6,329 bases of DNA from Oscillospiraceae bacterium (GTDB taxonomy: Bacteria; Bacillota_A; Clostridia; Oscillospirales; JAAYXM01). The stretch is taken from positions 1 through 6,329 of the forward strand of contig JAFQVE010000246.1 of assembly GCA_017408185.1 (NCBI GenBank), in the 5' to 3' direction. The translations under genes and the position numbers were made by a program. The notes below the pieces were generated by a model, which saw nothing but the letters and a program-made list of their open reading frames with translations, was not told the origin of the DNA and did no database searches. Positions 1 through 6,329 of this stretch are shown piece after piece. Numbering within the stretch: position 1 is the first letter of the stretch; every line of letters starts with the position of its first letter.

Positions 1-3000
1 AGGAAATAACCTTCGGATGCCCCATAAGCGGCCAGAAAGCATCATACGCTCTGGCAAAGCCTATTCCGTCATTTCTTCCCCAGATAGAACCGCTGATCTT
101 ACCCTGATTTGATCCTCCATGAGAGTGCTGAAACTCTATATACGGCTCCCAGCGATATGTCGGATAAACATCTGCAAATCTGTCGGTCAGTATTGCACCG
201 GGAATACCATATTTTTCATCTCCCGTATAGAGATATGCATCACGCAGAGCGTTTACCGCCCTTGGAATGTAACGAATGGGGCTTCCGTATGACCAAAGAG
301 AGAAATTATAAAATGCGATATACGCTTTCCTTATCGGCACTCCGGTAGATGCTTTCTCTCCGGTATCATATCCCCAGCCGTCGTCTACGCCCCAGCGGCC
401 TACTTCATTTTCAGGTACACCAATATCTTTGCCGACATCTTCATATAAATCATTATACAGATATCCCCCCTTTATGCCGTAACCATAAAACTCATACCAT
501 TCGGGCGTGTTTTCTTCCGTTGGTGCATTGCAGGTGCATTCCGCACCATCCTTATGATAAAGCATTTCATGGTGGAGCTGGCGCGCACGCGCAAGGTCAA
601 ATTTCCCAAATTCGTCTTTCCCGAGCTTATAGAAGCTTTCAAAATCATTTGACGGGAAAAGACGCTTACAATCCGGACACTGAATTTTCCACGGACGAGC
701 TATCGGATCAACACCCCATGCATATGAACCATATTTATCACGGATATCTATACCACAGTAAATACAGCCGTATGCATCCGGATCATCCACAAGCGCCGCA
801 GTCATTGAACGCGGAAGATTATCCACTTCCATCATATCGTAAATATAATCTATTTTATCAAGATAGACATCGGCTTTCACCTTTGCGCTTTTCACAAGTT
901 CTCTCGCCCAGTCGTAATTCTTCGCATTATAAAGCGCCGTTTCGCGCATTTCATCTGTGTAAATCGTTGTTCGGTTCTTCTGCGTGCCTATTGCTACTTG
1001 AAATGAAAGCTCGTTTGTTACTTTCGTTTCTCCGCGGAAAGAAACTGTTGCTTTCACCGATGCCGTTCCTTCCGCCTTTGCGGTAAGGCATCCGTCCTCA
1101 ACAGAAAGAATTCCCGCAGGCTCGGACGTGAACTCAAAAGTTGCGTTATCAATTTCCACAAGTAGCTTATTTCCGCTGTTCATATGTGCAAGAAGCGTTA
1201 TCTTCGTCTTACCGCCTACATAGAGTTCATCAGAGAACGTTGTAAGCTCGGCGCTGTTCATTCCGCTGTTATCTGTTACTGTTACCTCAAACGAAGCCTT
1301 TGATATATCTGTGCCATATCTCACTGTTGCAGTTACAGTTGCAACGCCTTCATAGATACCCGTAATAACTCCGTTTTCTGAAACGCTTGCGATATGCGGG
1401 TGTTCTGATTTGTATTCCACATAAATTTTCTCTGACGGAATTTCCGTTCCGTCAAGAAGGTATGCGCTAACAGATGCCTGAACGCTTTTGCCGACATCCA
1501 AAGCATCGTTTTCTGCAAATATTTGCACACGTTTCATTCCTTCAACGCCGTCAAGCGTAAGAGAACGGATTGTGGTATAAGAATTTGTCTTCGCTTTGAA
1601 TATAACTGCATATTCACCGGCAACCGGAATATTCACCTCGCCTATCCATGAATCTGCAAGCGTCAGGTCAGCAACATTCGGATCAAGCGTGTTTATCGTT
1701 CCGATATAATAATCAGAGGTAAGGTAATCAGCTGCATTTTCAACCGAAACACTTGCCGGAATTATATATACATCCGAAGGTCCTTCGCCGTTGAAATATT
1801 TGATATATTCCATATGAACGGCATATTTCCCACGTTCCGGCACAGTTATTCTGAAGCCTGTCCAACCGCCTGCGTTTCTGTACATGCGCATTCTTCCATC
1901 CGGAGCTGCTTCCGATGCATAGCAATATGCCGCACTGTATTTCTTCTCGGTTGTGCCGTACCATGCATAGTTGTTTTCTGTATACTCATAAGTTATGTTA
2001 CGAACATCGTTTGCCTTCGGCTCGGTCTGTCCTTCGTCAATGATGGTCTGCTTCCAATCAGCGCTCTTTTTGTTGAACATATATTTTCTTGACGCATTAC
2101 TGTATGGAAGTGTTTCATCGCCTGTAAGCGTTTTTGTTGTTTTCGCAATATATGTTAGACCTTCGTATACGATATTTGCAGTTACCGTGACAGGGCCTGC
2201 ACCAAGAGCGATGAACTTTCCCTTCTCGTTATCAATTTTGAGAAGCGTTTCATCCGAGGAGATGTAAGTAATCACAGCCTTTGTAGTATCAGCCATTGTT
2301 CCATCGGACAGATAAAGCGTAATATTCGTCTTTAATGCTGCAGAAAGATTGAAATCAACATGAGTGACAGCACGCTTATCACCGCCGTCAAAGATGAGAT
2401 TTTTAGGGCGAACAGCACCAACCGAGCCGGTATTCACCCATACAACAAGATGTTCACCTTTTTCTTTTATATCAAAGCTTGTTTCTTTTTTTAATGTGGT
2501 GTTATCTGAAACTCCCGTATGTGCAGCAAGAGAAAAATTTACCTGAGAGATTAATGGTTCAGCTTTTGCTATAGCATCCTCAATGTCTTCTTTTTTCGTA
2601 TCTCCCGGGAGAAGATACATATCTGCACAACCGGCATCGCCTGTACGCACAAGATACTCCAGAGTTACATCATAAAATCCTTTTTCCGGAATATCTATTT
2701 TATACGCTGCATATTCGCCGGTTCTTAACATAAATCTTGCTACGTCGCCATGCCAGCTTGGTGATGTGCTTCCATATGTTCCTGTGTAGTCAAACCAATC
2801 AACCCTCCAGCCGGAATTTGCATAAGCAATGGCTCCGGGGTTAGCAAGCGTTCCTGATGCATAGCCTCCGTTTCCGACGAAGGTTGGATATGATGCATAA
2901 AAGCCTGAATACTCAAGGTTGCTGACCTTTATTTCGTCCTCTGCAAGAATAAAGTCCCCATTTTTTGTATATATCTTTGCAGAACCTTCGCCCACAGCGG

Positions 3001-3793
3001 TGATGACATTTCCCGAAACGGTAACAACATTTGTATCGGAACTTTCATATGTAATAATTGCAATATCCTCTGCACCGCCCGCGCTTAAATCGCTCATTGT
3101 GACAGATGTGGTCGTAATCGTTGTTTTTTCACCCTGAGCAAGGTTAAGCATTGTTTTCGAGAGCGATGACTCTGCAGTTAGCGGTGCCTTGCCCGTACCA
3201 CCGTCGAAAATAAGGTTAGCGGGATTTATACGAGTTGCATCTTCCGAGGCAACCCAAACTACTATATATTCACCTGCCTGTGGTGCAGTCCACTCAAACG
3301 GACCGGCAGAAACAAAATCATCCGCAAACGCCCCGGTTGTTTCGCCTTTGAAATTTACAAATGCATTCGGGTCTTTCCCGTTTATCGCTTGCGCTATATC
3401 ATCTTTCCTGCTTATCGGTAAAATATACATTTTCGAGGATGTATCACCGACAGAATCCGCTCTGTACTCTACGGTGATATTATATTTTCCTGCCTTGGGC
3501 ACCCGGATTTTATATGCACCATAATTTCCAGCTACATAAGAATAAAAACTCAAAGACCCTCTACGTATTGATGTAGAATTAGCAGTGCCGGAAATGAGCT
3601 CTACTCTTTGCCCACTTTTTTCGTAAGTTATGTCTTCAACTGCCGAAAATGGGCTCACCCTTCCTCCTGCGCCATTAGTAAAAGCAGGATATTCTATTCT
3701 CACGCCCGACATTTCCGCGGCATACACCGGCATTACCGGAATGAGCGACATTATCATCGCGAGCGTTATTAAAAGAGATATAAATCTTTTCAT
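1..3793 (-). CDS. Secreted multidomain heparinase II/III-type polysaccharide lyase (C-terminus off window)
   Basis: Reading the complement from the ATG at 3791-3793 gives 1,264 codons with no stop, running off the left edge. Residues 1-25 form a signal peptide (KR, hydrophobic core, VYA cleavage site). Then come a beta-sandwich module (about 28-198), an Ig-like domain (199-291), a second module (293-471), an Ig-like domain (472-574), a third, divergent module (575-749), a BIG_2-like domain (753-844) and another Ig-like domain (845-940). From about 941 the sequence resembles the N-terminal alpha/alpha-toroid part of heparinase II/III-family lyases: NYDWAREL, LPRSM, WGVDPIARPWKIQCPDC, FPSNDF, WGVDDGWGYD, ALRDAYLYTGDEKYG, DRFADVYP and, at 1223-1238, HSHGGSNQGKISGSIW. 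Cysteines 1010, 1013, 1039 and 1042 form CxxC...CxxC, probably a metal site. The family cleaves uronic-acid glycans by beta-elimination; the substrate here is unknown and catalytic residues cannot be assigned. The start is supported by AGGAG 7 bases upstream. Identification is from remembered family resemblance, not a search. Confidence 0.85.
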   Translation of the reverse strand, partial: MKRFISLLITLAMIMSLIPVMPVYAAEMSGVRIEYPAFTNGAGGRVSPFSAVEDITYEKSGQRVELISGTANSTSIRRGSLSFYSYVAGNYGAYKIRVPKAGKYNITVEYRADSVGDTSSKMYILPISRKDDIAQAINGKDPNAFVNFKGETTGAFADDFVSAGPFEWTAPQAGEYIVVWVASEDATRINPANLIFDGGTGKAPLTAESSLSKTMLNLAQGEKTTITTTSVTMSDLSAGGAEDIAIITYESSDTNVVTVSGNVITAVGEGSAKIYTKNGDFILAEDEIKVSNLEYSGFYASYPTFVGNGGYASGTLANPGAIAYANSGWRVDWFDYTGTYGSTSPSWHGDVARFMLRTGEYAAYKIDIPEKGFYDVTLEYLVRTGDAGCADMYLLPGDTKKEDIEDAIAKAEPLISQVNFSLAAHTGVSDNTTLKKETSFDIKEKGEHLVVWVNTGSVGAVRPKNLIFDGGDKRAVTHVDFNLSAALKTNITLYLSDGTMADTTKAVITYISSDETLLKIDNEKGKFIALGAGPVTVTANIVYEGLTYIAKTTKTLTGDETLPYSNASRKYMFNKKSADWKQTIIDEGQTEPKANDVRNITYEYTENNYAWYGTTEKKYSAAYCYASEAAPDGRMRMYRNAGGWTGFRITVPERGKYAVHMEYIKYFNGEGPSDVYIIPASVSVENAADYLTSDYYIGTINTLDPNVADLTLADSWIGEVNIPVAGEYAVIFKAKTNSYTTIRSLTLDGVEGMKRVQIFAENDALDVGKSVQASVSAYLLDGTEIPSEKIYVEYKSEHPHIASVSENGVITGIYEGVATVTATVRYGTDISKASFEVTVTDNSGMNSAELTTFSDELYVGGKTKITLLAHMNSGNKLLVEIDNATFEFTSEPAGILSVEDGCLTAKAEGTASVKATVSFRGETKVTNELSFQVAIGTQKNRTTIYTDEMRETALYNAKNYDWARELVKSAKVKADVYLDKIDYIYDMMEVDNLPRSMTAALVDDPDAYGCIYCGIDIRDKYGSYAWGVDPIARPWKIQCPDCKRLFPSNDFESFYKLGKDEFGKFDLARARQLHHEMLYHKDGAECTCNAPTEENTPEWYEFYGYGIKGGYLYNDLYEDVGKDIGVPENEVGRWGVDDGWGYDTGEKASTGVPIRKAYIAFYNFSLWSYGSPIRYIPRAVNALRDAYLYTGDEKYGIPGAILTDRFADVYPTYRWEPYIEFQHSHGGSNQGKISGSIWGRNDGIGFARAYDAFWPLMGHPKVIS
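1547..2071 (-). repeat. Third, divergent beta-sandwich module of the lyase
   Basis: Residues about 575-749 of the left gene show the same landmarks as the other copies in weaker form: RNITYEY, WTGFRITVPERGKYAVHMEY, SDVYIIPAS, a short helix-like stretch, GEYAVIFKA, then SLTLDGVEG before the next Ig-like domain. There is no obvious DNA-level match to the other copies. It is the module nearest the lyase region and has no counterpart in the visible part of the right gene. Confidence 0.65.
2381..2917 (-). repeat. Second beta-sandwich module of the lyase, paralogous to 5141-5658
   Basis: This segment encodes residues 293-471 of the left gene. It matches 5141-5658 of the right gene at both protein and DNA level: DWFDYTGTYG, ARFML, YAAYKI, ADMYLLPG, TKKEDI, GAVRPKNLIF. 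The offset is about 2,753 bases around the DWFDYTG site. Both copies end at NLIF[DN]G before an Ig-like domain. The difference pattern (many silent changes, conserved core strands) suggests an old duplication with both copies kept under selection. Confidence 0.8.
3200..3712 (-). repeat. First beta-sandwich module of the lyase, paralogous to 5938-6327
   Basis: This segment encodes residues 28-198 of the left gene and aligns with 5938-6327 at an offset of about 2,735-2,738 bases. Bases 3258-3283 and 5996-6021 are identical over 26 bases, and the stretch around 3446-3520 differs from 6181-6255 at only scattered positions. Shared protein landmarks are GSLSFYSY, YGAYKIRVPKAGKYNITVEY, RADSVGDT, KMYILPIS, APQAGEYIVVWV and NPANLIFDG. 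This is the best preserved part of the duplication. Confidence 0.85.
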
Positions 3794-3800
3794 AATGTTT

Positions 3801-3805
3801 CTCCT
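3801..3805 (-). promoter_or_regulatory. Ribosome binding site of the lyase gene
   Basis: The complement reads AGGAG, followed by 7 bases (AAACATT) and the ATG at 3793. This is a textbook Firmicutes Shine-Dalgarno site. It fixes the start of the large left gene, and the signal peptide follows directly from this ATG. It lies 9 bases downstream, in the transcript, of the end of the 16-bp inverted repeat at 3815-3890. Confidence 0.85.
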
Positions 3806-3814
3806 ATAAATTCA

Positions 3815-3890
3815 GGTTGCCTCTGCCCGCTTTCCCCGTTAAGTTTTTTCGTGTTTCCTCAGGTTTGTAAAGGGGCGGACAGAGGCAACC
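3815..3890 (-). repeat. 76-base element with 16-bp terminal inverted repeats
   Basis: Bases 3815-3830 pair with 3875-3890: eleven perfect pairs (GGTTGCCTCTG with CAGAGGCAACC), one position that is a G-U pair in minus-strand RNA (3826 with 3879), and four more perfect pairs. The loop is 44 bases. It overlaps the hairpin at 3871-3896, using that hairpin's loop and one of its arms, so the two folds compete. It could be an alternative transcript structure or a small MITE-like or dispersed palindromic element. No clear target-site duplication is seen at its ends. Confidence 0.6.
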
Positions 3891-3896
3891 GCCCCT
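3871..3896 (-). terminator. GC-rich hairpin after the right gene; weak terminator or attenuator
   Basis: Bases 3871-3878 (AGGGGCGG) and 3889-3896 (CCGCCCCT) are perfect reverse complements with a 10-base loop. In the minus-strand transcript the stem lies about 11 bases after the TAA of the right gene and is followed only by UU, then ACAAACC, so the U-tract is short. It may act as a weak intrinsic terminator, an attenuator or a stabilising 3' stem-loop. The plain palindrome also fits a dispersed intergenic repeat. Its loop and 3' arm are part of a second, mutually exclusive stem. Confidence 0.5.
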
Positions 3897-3907
3897 ACTT
3901 ATTGTTA

Positions 3908-5161
3908 TTACTGATTTATTTCAATTGCGTCTGTGTAGATAACATAAAGCTTGTTGTCTGTTCCACGGTAAATGAGATATCCGCGAGCATAGTCGGATGC
4001 TCCGTTTGCATTCGGCTTTGCGCAGAACTGACCATGAGCTTCGTTTCTCTGTGACGCTGCTTTTGATCCGTCTGTTGAGCCTATGTGAATATTCGAAGTA
4101 CTTCCGAAAAGGATGCCGGCTTCAACAATTTCTTTTGCATTGCCCTTATCGTATTCAATCATATATGCACCGTCAACTGATGTTGAATCAAGAACTACGA
4201 GAGGTTTGTTTTCAACCGCATCTGTACCGTAGGTAATTGTTTCGTCTCCGCTCCACTTGTAGAATTCATAAGAGCTTCCGTAAGCTACAACATCATTGCC
4301 ACGCTTCCAGTAGGTTGCGGATGCATTGCTGTTCTGGAGTTTTGTTCCGAACCCTGCTACAGCTGTGTGCTTTGCAACTGCGCGGATAATTGCATCTGCA
4401 ATACCGGAAACGTGTACGCTTCCATTTTCAAGCGGGAGAATATCCGTCTCCGAAATATGCCATGCAATAAAGTTATGCCCCGTCAGCGTCGCAACCGGAG
4501 CCGTTGCTTTTCCTTCTACAACATCAGCTGATCCAAGATATTCCTTATTTTCATTCCAGAATTCAACAACTTGTTCCGCATCTGTTTTCTCTGTTTCGGT
4601 ATAAACAGGTGTAAGGTATGTGTGCGACATTATTGTGAATGTGTATTCGCTTTCATCTGATATCCAGTTTTCGCTGTCTTCTGTTCCGCGAACCCATCCC
4701 GCAAAATTATCGCCATCATTTGCCTTTACTGTGATTTCCGTTCCTACAGGGATGCTTTTTACATTATTCGCAGAAAGAGCTATATACTGCCCCTCTTCGA
4801 TTCTATATTCAATAGCATCACCTGCTGCAAAGTTGACGTTTTCGGTAAGTTCAGTCGGTGCGTTTGCAGCCACTACAGTTACATCAAGCGCAACCTTGTT
4901 CGGATACCCCTCAACCTCTACATAAAGCGTTGCATTTCCTGCCTTGTTTGCGGTTACGGTTGTTCCGTTTACAGAAAGGACATCCGAATCGCAAGAATAT
5001 GTTACTGCGCTTGTTACCGCTGCACCTGTGTATGCATCATTAAGCGAGGCTTCTGCTGTTGTGCTGTCACCCGCTACAAGTTCGGTATCGGAAAGGGTGA
5101 TTCTACCAACGAGCCCGTTCTTTTCTTCGCCCTCTTTGCATCCGTTGAAAATGAGATTTTT
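3908..5161 (-). CDS. Ig/InlB-repeat protein, 3' fragment of the same frameshifted gene
   Basis: This frame continues the fragment above: it begins with KNLIFNG, the normal end of the second module, so it is not a separate gene. The first possible start in this frame is a GTG at 4871-4873 inside an Ig domain, with no Shine-Dalgarno before it. Domains are a BIG_2-like Ig domain (5140-4871; SDTELVAGDS, VLSVNGTTVTA, GNATLYVEVEG), an InlB-B/divergent Flg_new-like repeat (about 4786-4595; GTEITVKANDGDNFAGW, YTFTIMSHTYLTPVY), a second InlB/Flg_new-like unit (about 4573-4370; VVEFWNENKEYLGSADVVEG, LTGHNFIAW), and an unrecognised domain of about 148 residues (4360-3917) with GAYMIEYD, EAGILFGS and ARGYLIYR. 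The stop is TAA at 3908-3910. No LPxTG, SLH or dockerin motif is visible at the C-terminus, so any cell attachment would have to be by binding. With the fragment above it makes about 806 visible residues. Confidence 0.75.
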   Translation of the reverse strand, partial: KNLIFNGCKEGEEKNGLVGRITLSDTELVAGDSTTAEASLNDAYTGAAVTSAVTYSCDSDVLSVNGTTVTANKAGNATLYVEVEGYPNKVALDVTVVAANAPTELTENVNFAAGDAIEYRIEEGQYIALSANNVKSIPVGTEITVKANDGDNFAGWVRGTEDSENWISDESEYTFTIMSHTYLTPVYTETEKTDAEQVVEFWNENKEYLGSADVVEGKATAPVATLTGHNFIAWHISETDILPLENGSVHVSGIADAIIRAVAKHTAVAGFGTKLQNSNASATYWKRGNDVVAYGSSYEFYKWSGDETITYGTDAVENKPLVVLDSTSVDGAYMIEYDKGNAKEIVEAGILFGSTSNIHIGSTDGSKAASQRNEAHGQFCAKPNANGASDYARGYLIYRGTDNKLYVIYTDAIEINQ

Positions 5162-6329
5162 AGGCGAACTGCGCCGAGTCTATTGCTCTTCCATACAACA
5201 AGATATTCACCAGCCGTTTTTGCATCAAAACCTGTTTCGTATGTTAAAATATCTCCCGCTGAAACTCCTTGATGATTGGAATATAAGAAGTCCACATCTC
5301 CGAAGACCGGATCTACGCTCTCTAAAGCAGTAACAATATCTTCCTTTTTTGTGTTCCCGGGAAGAAGATACATATCCGCCTTACTATTATCTCCCTCGCT
5401 CACAAGGTACTCTAAGGTTACATTATAAAAACCCTTTGCCGGAACATTGATTTTATACGCGGCATATTGACCTATTTTTAACATAAATCTCGCCGTTTGA
5501 CTATTCCAGCTAGGAGTTGTACCACCATACGTTCCAGTATAATCAAACCAATCAATACGATGACCGCTTATGGCATAAGTTATGTTATTAGGCTTCACTA
5601 TATCCTTGTTTCCGTACATCCCCTCAACGAGCGGATACTGCGCACGAACACCTGACATATTCGCTGCGAATACCTTGACATCAAGTTCAACCTTGTTGCC
5701 ACATCCGGCAGCTTCAGCATAAACGGTTGCGGTTCCCGGCTTTTTTGCAGTTACAGTTGTTCCATCTACAGAAAGAACATTTGAATCGGAGGATGAATAT
5801 GTAATCGTTCCTGTTACAGCATCTCCGGTATATCCATTATAAAGTTCCGGAATTATTGTTGCACTTTCACCTGCAACAAGCTCAGTATCGGAAAGCGATA
5901 TTTCACCAATGAGTGCATCTGCTTTTGTTTCTCCGCATCCGTCGAAAATGAGGTTAGCGGGATTCATACGAGCAGAACCGACCGAACCGACCCACACTAC
6001 TATATATTCACCTGCCTGTGGCGCCGGCCAGGCTGATATTTTGTATTGAGCGAACGGCTGTTTCGTATCAAGAAGTTCCCCTTTAAAATTAACCATTGCG
6101 TCAGGTTCTCGGGTTGCTATTTCAGTTGGAATGCTGTCCTTTGCGCTTATCGGCAAAATGTACATTTTGGCAGCCGTATCACCGACAGAATCAGCTCTGT
6201 ATTCTACGGTGATATTGTATTTTCCCGCCTTAGGCACACGAATTTTATAGGCACCATACAGTCCCGCGTCATAAGAATAAAAGCTCAAAGATCCTTTACG
6301 TATTGATGTAGCAGAGGCAGTGCCTGAAA
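5074..6329 (-). CDS. Module/Ig-domain protein, 5' fragment of a frameshifted gene (N-terminus off window)
   Basis: The frame is open from the right edge (first whole codon ends at 6327) to a stop at 5074. A TTG at 6286-6288 is an internal Leu codon, not a start: the aligned left gene has Leu there, and the frame continues upstream with SGTASATSIRKG, matching SGTANSTSIRRG in the left gene. By that alignment roughly 60 residues, including a signal peptide, lie outside the window. Visible parts are most of a beta-sandwich module (6327-5938; KMYILP, AGEYIVVW, NLIFDG), a BIG_2-like Ig domain (5937-5659; SDTELVAGES, SSSDSNVLSVDG, GTATVYAEA) and most of a second module (5658-5164; RIDWFDYTGTYGG, ADMYLLPG, AGEYLVVW). 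After about 5164 the frame is wrong: the last 30 or so residues, rich in K, R and S, match nothing in the paralog, while the expected NLIFNG continues one frame over. It is probably an extracellular glycan- or surface-binding protein; no catalytic residues are seen. Confidence 0.8.
   Translation of the reverse strand, partial: SGTASATSIRKGSLSFYSYDAGLYGAYKIRVPKAGKYNITVEYRADSVGDTAAKMYILPISAKDSIPTEIATREPDAMVNFKGELLDTKQPFAQYKISAWPAPQAGEYIVVWVGSVGSARMNPANLIFDGCGETKADALIGEISLSDTELVAGESATIIPELYNGYTGDAVTGTITYSSSDSNVLSVDGTTVTAKKPGTATVYAEAAGCGNKVELDVKVFAANMSGVRAQYPLVEGMYGNKDIVKPNNITYAISGHRIDWFDYTGTYGGTTPSWNSQTARFMLKIGQYAAYKINVPAKGFYNVTLEYLVSEGDNSKADMYLLPGNTKKEDIVTALESVDPVFGDVDFLYSNHQGVSAGDILTYETGFDAKTAGEYLVVWKSNRLGAVRLKISFSTDAKRAKKRTGSLVESPFPIPNL
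5162..5164 (-). other. Single-base deletion breaking the reading frame
   Basis: The plus strand reads TTTTAGGCGAAC here, whereas the paralogous site in the left gene (2401-2412) reads TTTTAGGGCGAAC; one G of a three-G run is missing. Restoring it turns the coding text into GAVRPKNLIFNG, matching GAVRPKNLIFDG in the paralog, and joins the two fragments into one frame. Both sides keep protein-like, paralog-matching sequence right up to this point. A recent mutation or a sequencing/assembly error are the main explanations. Confidence 0.85.

Larger units (their letters stand above)
3794..3907 (-). other. Intergenic gap between the two module genes
   Basis: These 114 bases separate the TAA stop of the right gene (3908-3910) from the ATG of the left gene. 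The gap holds an 8-bp GC-rich hairpin, an overlapping 76-base inverted-repeat element and the left gene's ribosome binding site. I find no convincing -35/-10 promoter pair on the minus strand. The likeliest arrangement is therefore read-through transcription from the right gene, possibly modulated by the hairpins. A weak or unusual promoter cannot be excluded. Confidence 0.7.

Noticed and set aside
62..400. Assignment of catalytic residues (candidate HSHGG and WGVDDGWGYD segments)
   Set aside because: The rest of the toroid and the later beta-sandwich domain lie outside the window, and lyase families differ in their catalytic residues. Naming them would be guesswork.
349..1086. Plus-strand open frame of 245 codons opposite the lyase
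   Set aside because: Its product is rich in His, Arg, Pro, Leu and Ser without domain character, and the minus strand here encodes clear heparinase-type sequence. It is a shadow frame.
1333..1530. Minus-strand frame of 65 codons in another phase
   Set aside because: It lies inside the unbroken 1,264-codon frame of the lyase, which here encodes a BIG_2-like domain. There is no ribosome binding site or protein character of its own.
3794..3907. Promoter for the lyase gene in the gap
   Set aside because: I found no convincing pair of -35 and -10 boxes at proper spacing on the minus strand.
3908..4873. Independent gene starting at the GTG at 4871-4873
   Set aside because: The coding text continues upstream through a complete Ig-like domain to the frameshift site, and no Shine-Dalgarno precedes the GTG. 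It is the tail of the broken gene.
5155..5170. Programmed -1 ribosomal frameshift at the A-run after CGC
   Set aside because: The in-phase codons CGC CTA AAA ATC do not form a canonical X-XXY-YYZ slippery heptamer, and the paralog carries the intact three-base run. A plain deletion or read error is simpler.
4326..5333. Plus-strand frames of about 60-130 codons opposite the right gene
   Set aside because: They overlap domains with clear coding identity on the minus strand and have no supporting start signals.
1..6329. CRISPR array, tRNA, rRNA or transposase
   Set aside because: There are no short regularly spaced repeats, no cloverleaf or rRNA-like stretches and no transposase motifs. The repeats present are protein-domain duplications.

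Overview
The window holds parts of two large secreted, multidomain genes on the minus strand, transcribed from high to low coordinates and separated by 114 bases. Sequence style suggests an anaerobic, gut-type member of the Clostridia (Oscillospiraceae-like, possibly a metagenome contig). Pointers are the AGGAG ribosome binding site 7 bases before an ATG, moderate AT-leaning base content, Gram-positive type secreted proteins built from bacterial Ig-like (BIG_2-type) domains and InlB-B-type repeats, and a GC-rich palindrome in the gap between the genes. The taxon is an inference.

Right part (3908-6329, minus): a secreted-type module protein whose first codons lie beyond the right edge. Its visible order is a partial beta-sandwich module, an Ig-like domain, a second module, a second Ig-like domain, two InlB-B/Flg_new-like repeats and an unrecognised C-terminal domain of about 150 residues. 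The frame is broken by one missing base at about 5162-5164, so the gene reads as two pieces (5074-6329 and 3908-5161). Comparison with the paralogous stretch in the next gene shows exactly where the base is missing. No catalytic domain is visible.

Gap (3794-3907): no gene. It contains an 8-bp GC-rich hairpin and an overlapping 16-bp inverted repeat spanning 76 bases. The two cannot form at the same time. The gap also holds the ribosome binding site of the left gene. I see no convincing promoter, so the two genes may be co-transcribed.

Left part (1-3793, minus): a very large secreted protein, open for 1,264 codons and cut off by the left edge. It has a signal peptide, three copies of the same beta-sandwich module interleaved with Ig-like domains, and then the start of a heparinase II/III-type (alpha/alpha-toroid) polysaccharide lyase region containing a CxxC...CxxC motif. 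It is probably an extracellular enzyme acting on an acidic glycan; the substrate cannot be told.

The N-terminal halves of the two proteins are clear paralogs with the same domain order and long stretches of similar DNA. The likely reading is a tandem duplication that gave one enzyme and one apparently non-catalytic companion with the same putative binding modules. All plus-strand open frames are shadows of these genes. I see no tRNA, rRNA, CRISPR array or transposase.
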